Program-made: the position numbers and the translations under genes
The notes under the pieces: generated by a model
The model's input: only the letters and a program-made list of their open reading frames with translations
Databases searched by the model: none
Told to the model about the DNA's origin: nothing
Assembly (NCBI RefSeq): GCF_000182925.2
Contig: NC_026506.1
Location: 2,790,001-2,854,000 of the forward strand
DNA length: 64,000 nt
Reading direction: 5' to 3'
Origin: Neurospora crassa OR74A
Lineage: Eukaryota; Ascomycota; Sordariomycetes; Sordariales; Sordariaceae
Part shown: positions 49,720 to 60,926 of the stretch, piece by piece
Position numbering within the stretch: the first letter of the stretch is position 1
Layout: the number at the start of each line of letters is the position of its first letter

Positions 49720-52700
49720 GCGCTTCTATTATTAAACCTTGATTTCCTTTTAGTACTTCTATAGGATATTTTAATATCCAATTTATTATTACCTATTCCC
49801 GCTAGGTAGGGTTTCTTAGAGTTAACGAATACTCTTCGTTTTAATCCTTTAATTATCTTCTACTCCTCCGAAAGTAAATCCAGCGCTAAACCTGGAGTTG
49901 GAAATATTAAAATTATTAATACTTCAACGACTTTAACCTCCTTAATATATTTCCCTATATAGTCTTTGTTCTATATAACCTTATTTATTACTTAATTAAC
50001 TTTAGGGTTATAGAATTAAAACTATAGCTACCTTAAAATAATAGGATGTTTTTATACTAAATCTACTACGAAGAGTTTAATTATTTCTTTGTAGTAGCCG
50101 ATCTATATAATTGTTTCTACGTAATATTCGATTTATTCCTTAAATTTACCGTCCGCTAAATATAAGGGTCTTACTTTATTAAATTGATTTCTTTCAAGGT
50201 ATATTTTCTCCACGAGAATTTTATTAATAAAAGCTTTCCTAATATAGTTAAAGTCGATTAGTAATATATAGTTAATTTTATTATTATATTGGGGGTACTA
50301 GAAGTAAATAAATGAGAGGGTTATATTTTATTTATAGATATTTAAGTTTTTTATAAATAAAGGCTCGCCCTTCTAGTAAGTTAGTCTTGCCTATTAGATA
50401 CTTATTATAACTTCCTCTTTCCTAATCCTACTTTAATCCCCCTTAAGCCTTCGGATACGTTTTAATCCGAAGGTTCGCTATTTCCTTATCCCTATAATTA
50501 GGTAATATTATTTTCGGGGGCTACCATTTCGGTTATATCCTTCGGGGGGGCTATAGAATCTACTATAACTCTAATATTGTATTTATTACTACCGCTACTC
50601 TAAATTATATTACCTTTATTAAGATAAGTATTATTAATAACCTTAAGCCTACCGTTGTAATTAATTTAATTACGGTATTTACGAATTTAATAGCTAGGTT
50701 TATTATATTTAATGTATAATTTAGTTATAAAACGTACTTAGATAACCTTTAAATCGATTTCGTTTATTTCAATACGGTTAATCTTTATTACTTCAGAGTC
50801 CCTTTATTTATTTTTATTATTATTACTACTATTACCGCTATTATTACTATTATTATTAATTTAACCGCCGTTATTGTAGAAGGCGGCGTTATTAAGGGAT
50901 TTTAATAGGCCGCGGTACAACTTTACCTATCCCTCCCAATTATTATAACCGGGGGTATTATACTACTAAGATATTATAATACAGAGGTCCTTATTAATTT
51001 TATTTTTAAGTATATAGACTTTCGTAGCCGTATTGTAACCGCACCTATCTACTAATATAGTAAATTATACTTTAAAATCGGTAAAGTTAGTAAATTTACT
51101 ATTATAATTTATATTTCATTTTAATTAAACTATAGCCTTTTCGGAAATAGTAACGATATTACTTTATTAGAAATAAGAGGCTAAGTAATTCAAAAATCCC
51201 AATTCTAGGGGCTAATCCTAAATAACCGAGTAGTAAAAGTTGTTTAGGATCTTTTTTATATTTATAATGATAGTAACCCCAACTTCGCTACCTAAATAAC
51301 CTATAGTATATAGGAGTTTAGTCTTTTTATTTATAAAATTATAATTATCGACCTCCTAGCGGGTACGAATAGCTATAAGTTAGGTAATAATATAATTATA
51401 ACGCTTGAATATATATTTTTTGCCTTTAAATTATTTAGAATCCTTAGTTAAATTACAACGTCGGATATAAGTATCGACCGCTAGGGTAAGGATAAAGTAA
51501 TATCCTCCTAAGTTTATAAAGTAGTTACTAGGCTTATTACCTCCGTTTAAACTGTTAGGACTACTGGGACCGAATCCTCCAAATCTATTAGGACCGAATC
51601 CTCTAAATCTACTAATACCTCCGCTTATTCCGGGCTTTTAGTTAATAAATTCGCCGCCTCCTCCTATATTATTAACGCTAAACCTACTAATATTAATACT
51701 GCTAGTAGTAGTTTTATCCCTACTACTACTATTAATATAGCTAAAACCTCCTCCCCTAGAAACCTCTTCTTCGGTATTATATATATCCGATTCGTTATTA
51801 TCGCCTATATATATAAATAATTCAAAATTCTTAATAATTGCCTCTATTATCTTGGTTGCGCGGGGTTAGGTCTCGATCTGGGCGTTTCTGAGCCTTTACT
51901 TAGTATAATCGAACTTTTTGTAAAGGATTTTGGCCTAGTTGGCTTTAGTGAAGGCTTTCTTATAGTTAATATTTATCTCCTCGAATATATTATTCTAAGA
52001 TTCAAATACGGTTAATAAGTTAGTATATTATTATTCTGCTGCTACGATGTTGCGTTGCTCTTAAGTAATAATAATACGTAGGGAATTATTATTTAACTAT
52101 AGGGAAGTAACGTTCTTCTATAGGACTATATTTTCCCTTACAATACTATTATACTTTCATTATTACTAATTAATTTAAATAGCCTATTAGGTTTTAAAGC
52201 TCTCGGATATAGTAATACGGGTCTTAAATCCTTTTGCCTCCTTCTTAAATATAACTACTAATTTATCTTTTACCTCTACAATGGTATTAATTTCGTTATC
52301 AAGATCCTTAAGTTTAGTGTTGAAGTAATAAAGTAGTTTTATAACCTCCTCGAAGTCCCTAGCTTTTTTAGTAAAGTCTTTAAGAACTAAGAGGCTAATT
52401 ACTTTTTTTTTATAAATATACTAAAGTCAATCGAAGCCTTTTAATGATACTAGGAATACTTTACGTAGATTAATTTAACCCTACTAAAATTGCGGTTAGT
52501 TATTCAAATTGAATATTTTATTGGAATTTTAAATAATAATAAATAAAAAACTACTGGTTAATCGCGTTTGCAACTCTAAAATTATTGTAGTACTTAAATA
52601 AAGTTCTCGCTTCGTATTGATTAATATTAGATATATTTTTATCAATTATGAGCGATTGTACTAATTGGCTAAATATAATTTTGTAAAGATTAGATTATTG

Positions 52701-52775
52701 CGGTAGTTTCGTATTACTCTTAGTCTATCCGAAATTATTTATTACGTATTAATGCGATGGTTAGGTATAATAAAT
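49720..52775 (-). pseudogene. Gypsy-2 protease and gag
   Basis: In sense from the 5' LTR down: a leader and coiled-coil gag part (52.7-51.7 kb), a Gly/Asn-rich block near 51.54-51.72 kb, and capsid-like helices. A zinc knuckle at about 50680-50716 reads YIKYNKPSY, a CX2CX4H core with Tyr replacing Cys and His. The protease near 50.2 kb reads ILLIDFNYIRKAFINK, where gypsy-1 has LLVDSGYSGKTFID; here the catalytic D survives but S-G has become F-N. Same order as gypsy-1, so the two are sister families. Confidence 0.75.
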
Positions 52776-53008
52776 TGTTATATAGCGCGAGTAAGTATTA
52801 AATTAAGACTTTAATTGTTGTCGCGGAATAGGAAGAGAATCCTGTGTGTGTACGAGAACTATGTAGGGTACGCTGTGGACCCGAGTATACGGGCTACAGT
52901 ACGTATACACGTAACTGCTGTACTACATTTAGACAGCTGTAAGCTGGCTGTACTATTGCAGTGCAGTACCCATCTATATATAGGAACATGGTAGTAATGC
53001 CTGTGACA
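52776..53008 (-). repeat. Gypsy-2 5' LTR
   Basis: A 233-bp LTR whose ends, TGTTATA and GTGACA, show the canonical TG...CA that RIP has erased in gypsy-1. It aligns with both gypsy-1 LTRs. The central inverted repeat is less regular here (GACCCGAGTATACGGGC). It also has CTATATATAG near the sense 5' end. No partner LTR is present. Confidence 0.92.
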
Positions 53009-53394
53009 GTTCAGTTTAGCCTTTTTTTCCTTTTTTTTTATTTTAACTAAGTAGATGGTAGGGCGTCTCTCTATCTCCCCTGGACTTTGGCCCTGCCCAG
53101 GGGAACTATATTTTATAATTCCCCTATAGTGCCCCCTTTTTAATTTCTTTTTCTTTTCTCCTTCCCTCTTATACTTTCTTTCAATATAGCTTCTTCCAGT
53201 TGCTATCGTTTTAGCCCGATCGGTTTAATTTCCGATATAGAAGTTTCTTCCCTTAATCCGTCCTTAGGATTAATATTTCCTATTAGTTGAAAATCTATAA
53301 CTTTTGCTTATAACTTTTATAACTTTCTTAGTAACTACGTCCTTTAAAATTCATATAATTTCCTTCTTTATCCTTTTTCTAACCTTAATATTAA
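53009..53394 (-). mobile_element. Diverged LINE 3' fragment (LINE-B)
   Basis: Bases 53150-53390 align, with many differences, to the LINE-A 3' region at 12.64-12.88 kb (shared TAGCTTC, GTTATCG and CCCGATCG-GTTTAA type blocks). Bases 53009-53150 differ and hold a pyrimidine run and CCTGGACTTTGGCCCTGCCC, which is not RIPed. It is probably a related LINE subfamily. It directly touches the gypsy-2 LTR on the left and LINE-A copy 7 on the right. Confidence 0.5.
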
Positions 53395-54852
53395 GAAAAA
53401 AAACTGCTTTAGAACCGGAAACGCCGATTTCTAGTCGAAGAGTGCTCCAAAACGAAAACTAATAACGGCAATCGACTTAGGAGGGTCGTTTGCATCTCTT
53501 ACAATATCCTACGACGAATATAGTAATAATATTATATTGTTATTGCCGATAGCTATCGATAGTAGTATTTATAGACTCGAAAACAGTATTTATAACCTGC
53601 TTATAGAAATCTTAATATATAACAATTCTAAAGCCGTACTTACTATAAAAACTTTGGACAAAACGAAAGATAATAATAAAATATTAAAGAAGTTTATCGC
53701 TAGAGTAAATAAGTTTGCAAATTATAATACCGTTTCGACCGAAGATTGTCGTTGGGTTTAAGAATTGCTTCTTAAGTTCGTAAAAACATATATTGGAAAA
53801 AGTGGGTTTATACGACCCGAGGTTAGTAAGGTTAGAACCGACTAATTTATTACTAAGAAGCATTTTAATAATTTAAAGAAGGATATTTTAAAGGAAATTA
53901 AAAAAGGCGCTTAGGAGGCGTCGAAGTATTAGGCTAATATTGTAGTAAACGTTAGCCGGAATAAAATTAGTACTACCCTCTAATAATTATTTACTACTAT
54001 TAAAAAGTTTTTCCTTGTTAATTTTGAATAGTAATTTATTATTAAGGGAGTAATAATTATTATTAGATTTATAAACTATGCAAATAAAAATATAAAAACA
54101 ACCCTAGCTATATACCTAAATAAAAAGAAAACCGGCCTAGCAATCCGTATAGCTACTAGAATATTAACAATCAGAGACTACGTAATTACTTATAACAAAA
54201 ATATATATAATTAATACTAATAAAACTAAACATAAATTATGAAAAATTTTTAACCCTAATACTTTTATTATTAAAAGTATTATAAGCGTATTAGTTTGAA
54301 GCGAATTTTAGAATAGTATTAATAATTATATTATAGTGGAAATTATTTCGGAGGTAGTAAAAGAGAAAAACCTAGAGGTATTTATTATTGGAATTCGGCT
54401 ATAGAAGAGAAGGGACGGAGAGAGTAAAAGCCTATTTTTTATCGAGGTTGCTACTATATTAGCAGTATATTTCTTTTAGGATAACCTCTTCCTTCAGGAC
54501 GGCGGCGTATATCTATATAAGCTATTTCAAATTTCAAATAACGTTTAGTAATATTTCAAATATTAAGGAATTAGATATATAGTAAAATTCTACTATTAAG
54601 AAAATATTTACGCCCGCTATAGCGAAGTTAAATATGAAGGAAATTGCTTTACCGAAATGAATTATTTATTTAATAATAATAAATAAATTATTTATTATAA
54701 ATTATATAGGAAGAAAGGTTATTATATATATAGCTATAAAGAGTATTCTATTCTCCGGAAGGTAATTATAAAAGTATTCATTATATATATTAAAAGGCTA
54801 CGGGCGTTCGCCCCCCGTAGGAATTTAATTAGAAAAGGATTAGAATTAATAA
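53395..54852 (+). mobile_element. LINE-A copy 7, 5' part
   Basis: Plus-strand LINE-A beginning with an A-run and ACTGCTTTAGAACCGGAAAC. It aligns with copy 5 up to about 32.03 kb and then stops where LINE-A copy 8 is inserted in opposite orientation. Its remainder would lie beyond the assembly gap. Confidence 0.9.
53490..54852 (+). pseudogene. LINE-A ORF1, copy 7
   Basis: An open stretch at 53537-53761 begins MLLPIAIDSSIYRLENSIYN and matches ORF1 of copies 1, 4 and 5; it ends CRWV where others read YY. The frame continues with stops through the zinc-knuckle region near 54.7 kb and is cut at 54852 by copy 8. Confidence 0.7.
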
Positions 54853-57800
54853 TTATCTTATTATCTTATTCCCTATACTATAACTATAGCGCCTTATTAG
54901 CATAGGGTCCTTCTCCAGTTCTTTAGAGGGGAAAACCGTACGGTATTAAACACCGCCGAATAAAAACCCCCAACTCCATTTTAATTATAATTCTCCACAC
55001 CGCTCCTACTTTACTTATAACTAGAACAATTCTTACCTACCAGTATAGTAAACTAATTTCGTCTCTCCCACCGCTACATTATCCTAATACTAAAATAATA
55101 AGGATAATAGAAATAAAATTAAATTAAGCGTACTATTTCCTCTACTACTTTTCTATTTTACTCCCTACTACTCCTTCCTTCGCCTTTTCCCCGCTTCTTT
55201 ATCCTATTTTCCTATTTACTACTCTATTTCTCCGCCTCCTTATCCTATTTATAAACTCCTCCTCCCTATTATTTACTTTATTACCCTACGGATCTACCTC
55301 TATTTATAATAATATAAGGACCCCCTTCCCTTATTTATATAATCCCCTATACAATACCCCTTCTTAATCCTACTTCTCCTTCTTCCTTATTATAACCTCT
55401 AATAAAATAGCTTCTTCTAATTGTTATCGCCCCAACCTAATCGATTTAACTTCTAACGTAGAGGGTCCCTCCCTTAGTATATCCTTAAGCCTTATATCCC
55501 CTATAATTATACTTCTAGAATTTATATTCTTTATTCGTACCCTTTATAACTTCCTTAATAATTATCCTCCCCCGAACTAATACAACTTCCTTCTTTATTC
55601 TCCTCAATCCTTATTTTAATTTAATTAATATTATTCATAAAATTCCTTACTTTTACTATACTCTAAATTTTACTTCCATCCTACATAATAATAAACTTAA
55701 CTCCCCTAATAATGTTTATAAAATTATTACTAAAAAGATTTACTTTATTTCAGCGATTAATAAATCTCTTATTCTCTATATTTCTTTTTCTTTATTATTA
55801 TTTAACTTCTATCCTAGCCAACGGTACCTAAAATACTACCTACTCCTATACCTATAAAATATATATATTAAATATTCCTATTAACTTTTATAACGCTTGT
55901 AATACTATTTAGGCGATAGTTATTACTATAGTATTAAGTAATTAAAATAAATTCGAACGCAATTTAAATACTTTTATTCGTACCGCTAATAATTTCATCC
56001 GTTATATATATATATATTTAGAGTAGGACGAATTATTTACTAACTTCGAGCGTTTTTCCTACGCTATTAATTATAATATTACTAACTTCTAGCGAAAGGG
56101 TTACTATAAATTAATTATAAAAGATATTTATTATAATTGTATCCCCTCTCTTCCTAGCGGTAATATTATAAACCCAATTTAAATTACATCTAATTCTAGT
56201 AGTAGTACTATTATTCCTATATATATTATATCCGGCGATAACAATTTTACTATTCCTACTTATATAATTTTTAATTTTAATAGTAGTAGTTCCATCCCTA
56301 GTAGCTCTATAATTATTAATATTCCTAAGCGCCCCCTTATAAATAATAATTAAGTTTAATAGTATTATAAAGTTACTATAAACTAAATTTGTATAATAGA
56401 ACTATTCGAATAATTTTTTAAGTATAATTAAACGCTTATTAAATAATATTTTTTAGTTTTTACTAGATTTATATTATAAATAATTCTTATAATTAATATA
56501 ATTATCTTATTCCTATTCCTATCTCTTTATTTTAATATTATTAATATTCTATATTCTTCTTAAAAATACCTTGCAATCTCTTCGTACTACTCCTCCTCTA
56601 ATTCGATTATTAAATAATATTCTCTTAACCTTCCTAATTTTAACGCTTATAATAGAATCCTTTCGGCTTTAATTCTATTGTCTAAGAATTCCTAAAATTC
56701 CTCCTTCGTTAGTAATTAAATTTCCAAATTATCCTAAAAATTAATATTTATATTAAAGTAATTTAGGATAATATAAATAAAGGTCTTTTTCTTAAATTTA
56801 TAAGTATAAATAGGGGTTAGGACGTTCGGTACTTTCCTCCTATAGAGGAAGGCCTAGAGGCTAATAACTTCTATCATAATTTAAATAAAGAGGGAACTTT
56901 TCGCTTTAATTAATAAGTATAATTCTTCTTTATCTTCTTCTAATTTTCAACGTCTTCCTTTCTTTTTCTTCGTACTAACTATATATTATTAAATAGCCTC
57001 TCTACTAAATTTAGGAGTAAAATTAATAATAATAAATTTATACCCTCGCCCTAATTTTATTACCGCCGCTACTAAGTAGTAGTTGTAGTATAATACCTAT
57101 TCCTAATTTATTATATTTGTTCAACTATTCTTCCCAATCGGCGGCTATTAATTTTAAAACTTATAATAGTAGTAATAGAGTCTTTAAATCTAAAGGAAAA
57201 TTAATTACTATTATTAGTAATTTTTCTATTAACGCCTATTCCTTAGCTTATTGTACTTTAATTATACGACTCTCTAATTTATTAGTAAGTAGCCGACTTG
57301 TCGATTATTGTATTTAAATATAATTAAATACTTAAACTATTATCCCCCGGACGAACCGGGCTTAATCTATCTAGGCGAGCCTTTTTTCAAAGGCCCGGAC
57401 CCTTTTATTAAAATAGAAGTCGAATAGCAAATAGAATATTTCTATTTCGAAATTTCTTACCGGCGTAATTTTATACGCCTTAGCAATAATTCTTGAATAC
57501 TTAATTTAATATTTCGCTAGCCTAATTACAATTCTTTATAGTTTCCTATAGATTTTGATTAATTAGTAGAATATTAAAACTTTATATATAATAGTACTAT
57601 AAATATGTTTAATATATATTTCCTTTACTCGAATAAAGGAGTAACCCTATATCTTTACTACTAATTTTATAAATATATTTATTTAGGTTATTATTTTTCA
57701 TTTTACTACTTTTATATAAGCCCTATAATTAAATTTACAATCCAATTAAACCCTTAGGAATTACATTAATTCCGTTAATTAAAATACAATATCCCCGAAT

Positions 57801-59777
57801 TAGAAAATTTCTATCCTTAATACCTTCGTCTACATAAAATACATTAATTCCATCTTAATTACTTCGAATTCTATACCTCTCGCCCCTACCTATTCTAAAT
57901 ATATTTCCTATACTATTTATAGTATCCGGTAATTCTCTTTAATAATATAAATTACTACTATAATATTAGTATTATTTATAAAACCGACTATAATTATATT
58001 TAAAATTATTATTAACTTTCGGTATAATAGAGTAATAAAAAGAATAAATAAAATAAGGGAAAGGGGGGAGTTTTATAATACACTAATAATGATTATGTAG
58101 GGGCGGGATATTTTATTATTAAAAAAGAAGGAATTTCTCTTACCGGTAATAAAATTCGCTACTTACTTAATAATTTATATTAAAAGCTATATTTCCTATA
58201 GGGTATATAGAAATTACCTATAATTAATTCTATCGAACGCTTCTTTTAAATTTAGGAATATAAAGGACGTTACGGCCTTAAATTTTTAAATTATATATAC
58301 TATATTAGTAACTACCTAGATTATAAATTCTATTAAATAATTTACCTAATTACCTATTTAACCTTCTAATAGGAAATTAAACTCTTCGGCTACCTATATA
58401 AATCTCTTAATTATGAATACTTTAAAGATTTTTCCTATATTATTAAGTAGCGATATTAGTCTCTATATACTTATTAATTTTTATTAGGCAGCGCTCTTTC
58501 TAAGCTTCTTAAGGATAATCACCTTTATATCCTTAAATTACTATAGGAAGTGGCCGAATTGGAGGCTAGCGGATTATAAATATACTATAATTTATTAGAA
58601 CGGTTGCCTATATAATTTTAGAAATCTATTTAAATATTAATTAATTCCGGGGGCCTTATTAAATACTATTTTAGAAAGTATATTCTAAATATTCTCTTTA
58701 TTAACTAATTCACTAATAATTATCGGGTTAATACCCTCTAATAACTTAATCTAATCCAGTAAGTAATTTATTAGGACTTTTACCTTTAGGAAAAAGCGAT
58801 TAATAAAAATTTCGGCTTTACTACTATAATCTTCGATTTCTATTACCCCTTTATAAATTTAAAAGGCTAGTAATTTAAGCGGATTTATTAATTAGTAACT
58901 TCAAGTCCAGGCATATTATTCTAATAATTAAAATTAATTTAAATTCCTCGAAGTTTCGGCGATACTATTATACTATATAGCCTACTAGGCCTTTATAATA
59001 ATCCTCTTCTTTTTCATTAACGCTTTAATAAATTCTCTCTAATTTAATACTATTTAGTACCTAAATTACTCCTAATATATCCTCCGCACTTCTTTTATAA
59101 CTATTTTATATCCTAACGTTTACTAATTTACTCTCCTCCTTCGACTTTTCTTCTAATATAAAACGAATTCCTCTATAATACTTATAAATTCTCCGTCGAA
59201 CCTACGAAAGGCGAATTTAAGGTCCTCTACTATATTAATCCTTTTCAAGACTAATATTTATTTCTCCAACGCCTCCTTCACCTTCTCTATATTTATAAAA
59301 CTTTAACTATATTTTCCTTCTTCTTCAACTTTTTTAATTTTTTTTCCTACTTAAATTTAAATTTCCTAAAGGTAGTAGTCCGAACTAATTTACTTGTACT
59401 ACTACACTCCCTAATATTTAACCTCAACCCCGGGTAATAATTATATATAATTAATTATTCTATCCCTTTCCCTTTATGTTACATTCCCGAATTTAATTAG
59501 CTTACTATAGGGAATAAATAAATTAAATCTCTAATATTATACTTATATAAGGAAGCGGGCGGCCTCTAGGCTAATCCTATTCACTAAATCCTAATTAGGA
59601 TAATAAAAATTAAAGTCCCTAATAGTAATTAGGTTTCCCGCCGGAAGTCCGGCCTCAATAAATTCGAAGAGTGGTAACCCTTACTAATATTCTAGTATTC
59701 CTTATATAAGGATAGGAGAGTAAATAGAATAAATAATCGTTAAATCCCTTAAATTTTTAAATATAATTATAGTCTAA
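54853..59777 (-). mobile_element. LINE-A copy 8, cut by the assembly gap
   Basis: Minus-strand LINE-A entering at its 3' end. The 3' tail is a short repeat (in sense AATAAGATAATAAGAT) followed by the terminal hairpin. It aligns with copy 4 from 12117 to about 17040, then runs into N at 59778 within the endonuclease part of ORF2. The insertion is into copy 7, tail to body, so the two form a partial inverted repeat. Confidence 0.9.
56506..59777 (-). pseudogene. LINE-A ORF2, copy 8 (partial)
   Basis: Equivalent to 13770-17040 of copy 4. In sense, the RT active site reads GFINNTNI at about 57961-57985. The C-terminal zinc-type segment and linker are recognisable at about 56.75 kb. The endonuclease motif lies near 59.6 kb (rest lost in the gap). 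Heavily RIPed. Confidence 0.8.
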
Positions 59778-59877
59778 NNNNNNNNNNNNNNNNNNNNNNN
59801 NNNNNNNNNNNNNNNNNNNNNNNNNNNNNNNNNNNNNNNNNNNNNNNNNNNNNNNNNNNNNNNNNNNNNNNNNNNNN
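59778..59877. other. Assembly gap (100 N)
   Basis: Exactly 100 N, the usual placeholder for a gap of unknown size. LINE-A copy 8 is cut on the left and a different element begins on the right. Confidence 1.
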
Positions 59878-60117
59878 TCAGTAATTGACAGTGCATGCAG
59901 GTCGCTTGACCGCCCTGCCCGCCTGCCGGGCTGCAGGGTGGGTCCAAGCGATAAGATAAGGAGGTGGGTCCGCCCAGATGGATTACATCAATCCATCTGC
60001 GCGCGGCTCCCACTCTTCCTGATTCTTCCTTCTACATCACGCTTTATATAGGAATAATATCAATACTTTTACATCAAAGCAGGGTTGTTCTTTGAGGTAC
60101 AAGCAATCTATATTATA
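59878..60117 (+). repeat. Probable 5' LTR of gypsy-4 (left end lost in gap)
   Basis: About 240 bp of nearly normal base composition starts TCAGTAATTGACAGTGCATG. It has a TATA box (GCTTTATATAGG near 60041-60052). It is followed at 60118 by TGGTAGCTGCAACGACT, which looks like a tRNA primer-binding site beginning TGG. The LTR call rests on this architecture and on the gag downstream. No second copy is in the window. Confidence 0.5.
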
Positions 60118-60133
60118 TGGTAGCTGCAACGAC
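60118..60133 (+). promoter_or_regulatory. Candidate primer-binding site
   Basis: TGGTAGCTGCAACGAC directly after the probable LTR. TGG would pair with the CCA tail of a tRNA. I cannot name the tRNA from memory with confidence. Confidence 0.4.
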
Positions 60134-60169
60134 TTTAATCTAGTTACTTTTTTAATTATCCCCTTCTCT

Positions 60170-60475
60170 ATCGATCGAATTGTAGTAAATTGTATAGAAA
60201 CCTACAATCTAATCGAGTTGTAGTAGGCTAGAAAGTATTATATTATAATTAATTTAAGTAGGTTATATCGTTCTCCTACCTTTAAATAACCTATTACCGC
60301 TTAGTCGAATTGTAGTAGACTATAGCGATACGCGCTTCCCTATTACTATTAATTAGCTAAATTATAGTAAATTAAATAATATTCACCTCGCTTAACGAAT
60401 TTCAAATTCTTATACGATTTACTACCTAAATCTAAGGCTTTTAACCGTTAAATTGTAGTAAGTATACGAAATACC
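60170..60475 (+). repeat. Dispersed GAATTGTAGTA motif in the gypsy-4 leader
   Basis: Five related copies near 60176, 60213, 60305, 60358 and 60454 share a core of (A/G)AATTGTAGTA, most preceded by TCG or TTA. Spacing is irregular (37-96 bp). They lie in the leader between the primer-binding site and gag. Function unknown. Confidence 0.6.
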
Positions 60476-60926
60476 TTTAATATAAAAGGTTTCTCCTTAC
60501 TTTCGAACTTAAATAGATAATAAATATTCCTAATCCTTTATATTTATTTAACTTTATTTTATATTTAAGTACTAACAACCGAAAGTCGATTTAAATTATT
60601 AATTAATATAGCATTTCAATAATTAAATAAATTACTTAATAAAGGCTTTCTACCTAATAAATTAAAATCTAACGCTAGTACAATACTACCCTCGAAGCGA
60701 TCTATAATTCCCCGCGATTTTTGAATATTAGCGCAAAATATACACTCTAAATTAATTAACGAATAAATTATGCTTGTAATTAGCGAACTAATTGGTTATA
60801 AATCTAAAATAATTAATTTACCCCCCGAATAATAACCTTAAAGTCAAAACGAGGAAAAGCTCGACTCCGTTAGGCCGCCTACGCCCGTTGCGCCTAAGAG
60901 GATTGGGAATAACGTAGAAATAATAA

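Larger units (their letters stand above)
47640..53008 (-). mobile_element. Gypsy-2, truncated relative of gypsy-1
   Basis: A minus-strand gypsy element keeps its 5' LTR (52776-53008), gag, protease and RT, but homology ends near 47640 within the RT/RNase H connection. RNase H, integrase, chromodomain and 3' LTR are missing. It is related to gypsy-1 throughout but more diverged than two fresh copies would be. A truncated LINE-A (49208-49705) interrupts it. Confidence 0.85.

Noticed and set aside
57117-57317. 66-codon plus-strand frame
   Set aside because: Antisense to LINE-A ORF2 copy 8 and not conserved in the other copies.
59774-60013. 79-codon minus-strand frame
   Set aside because: Much of it is translated N. 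The rest lies in the probable LTR on the wrong strand.
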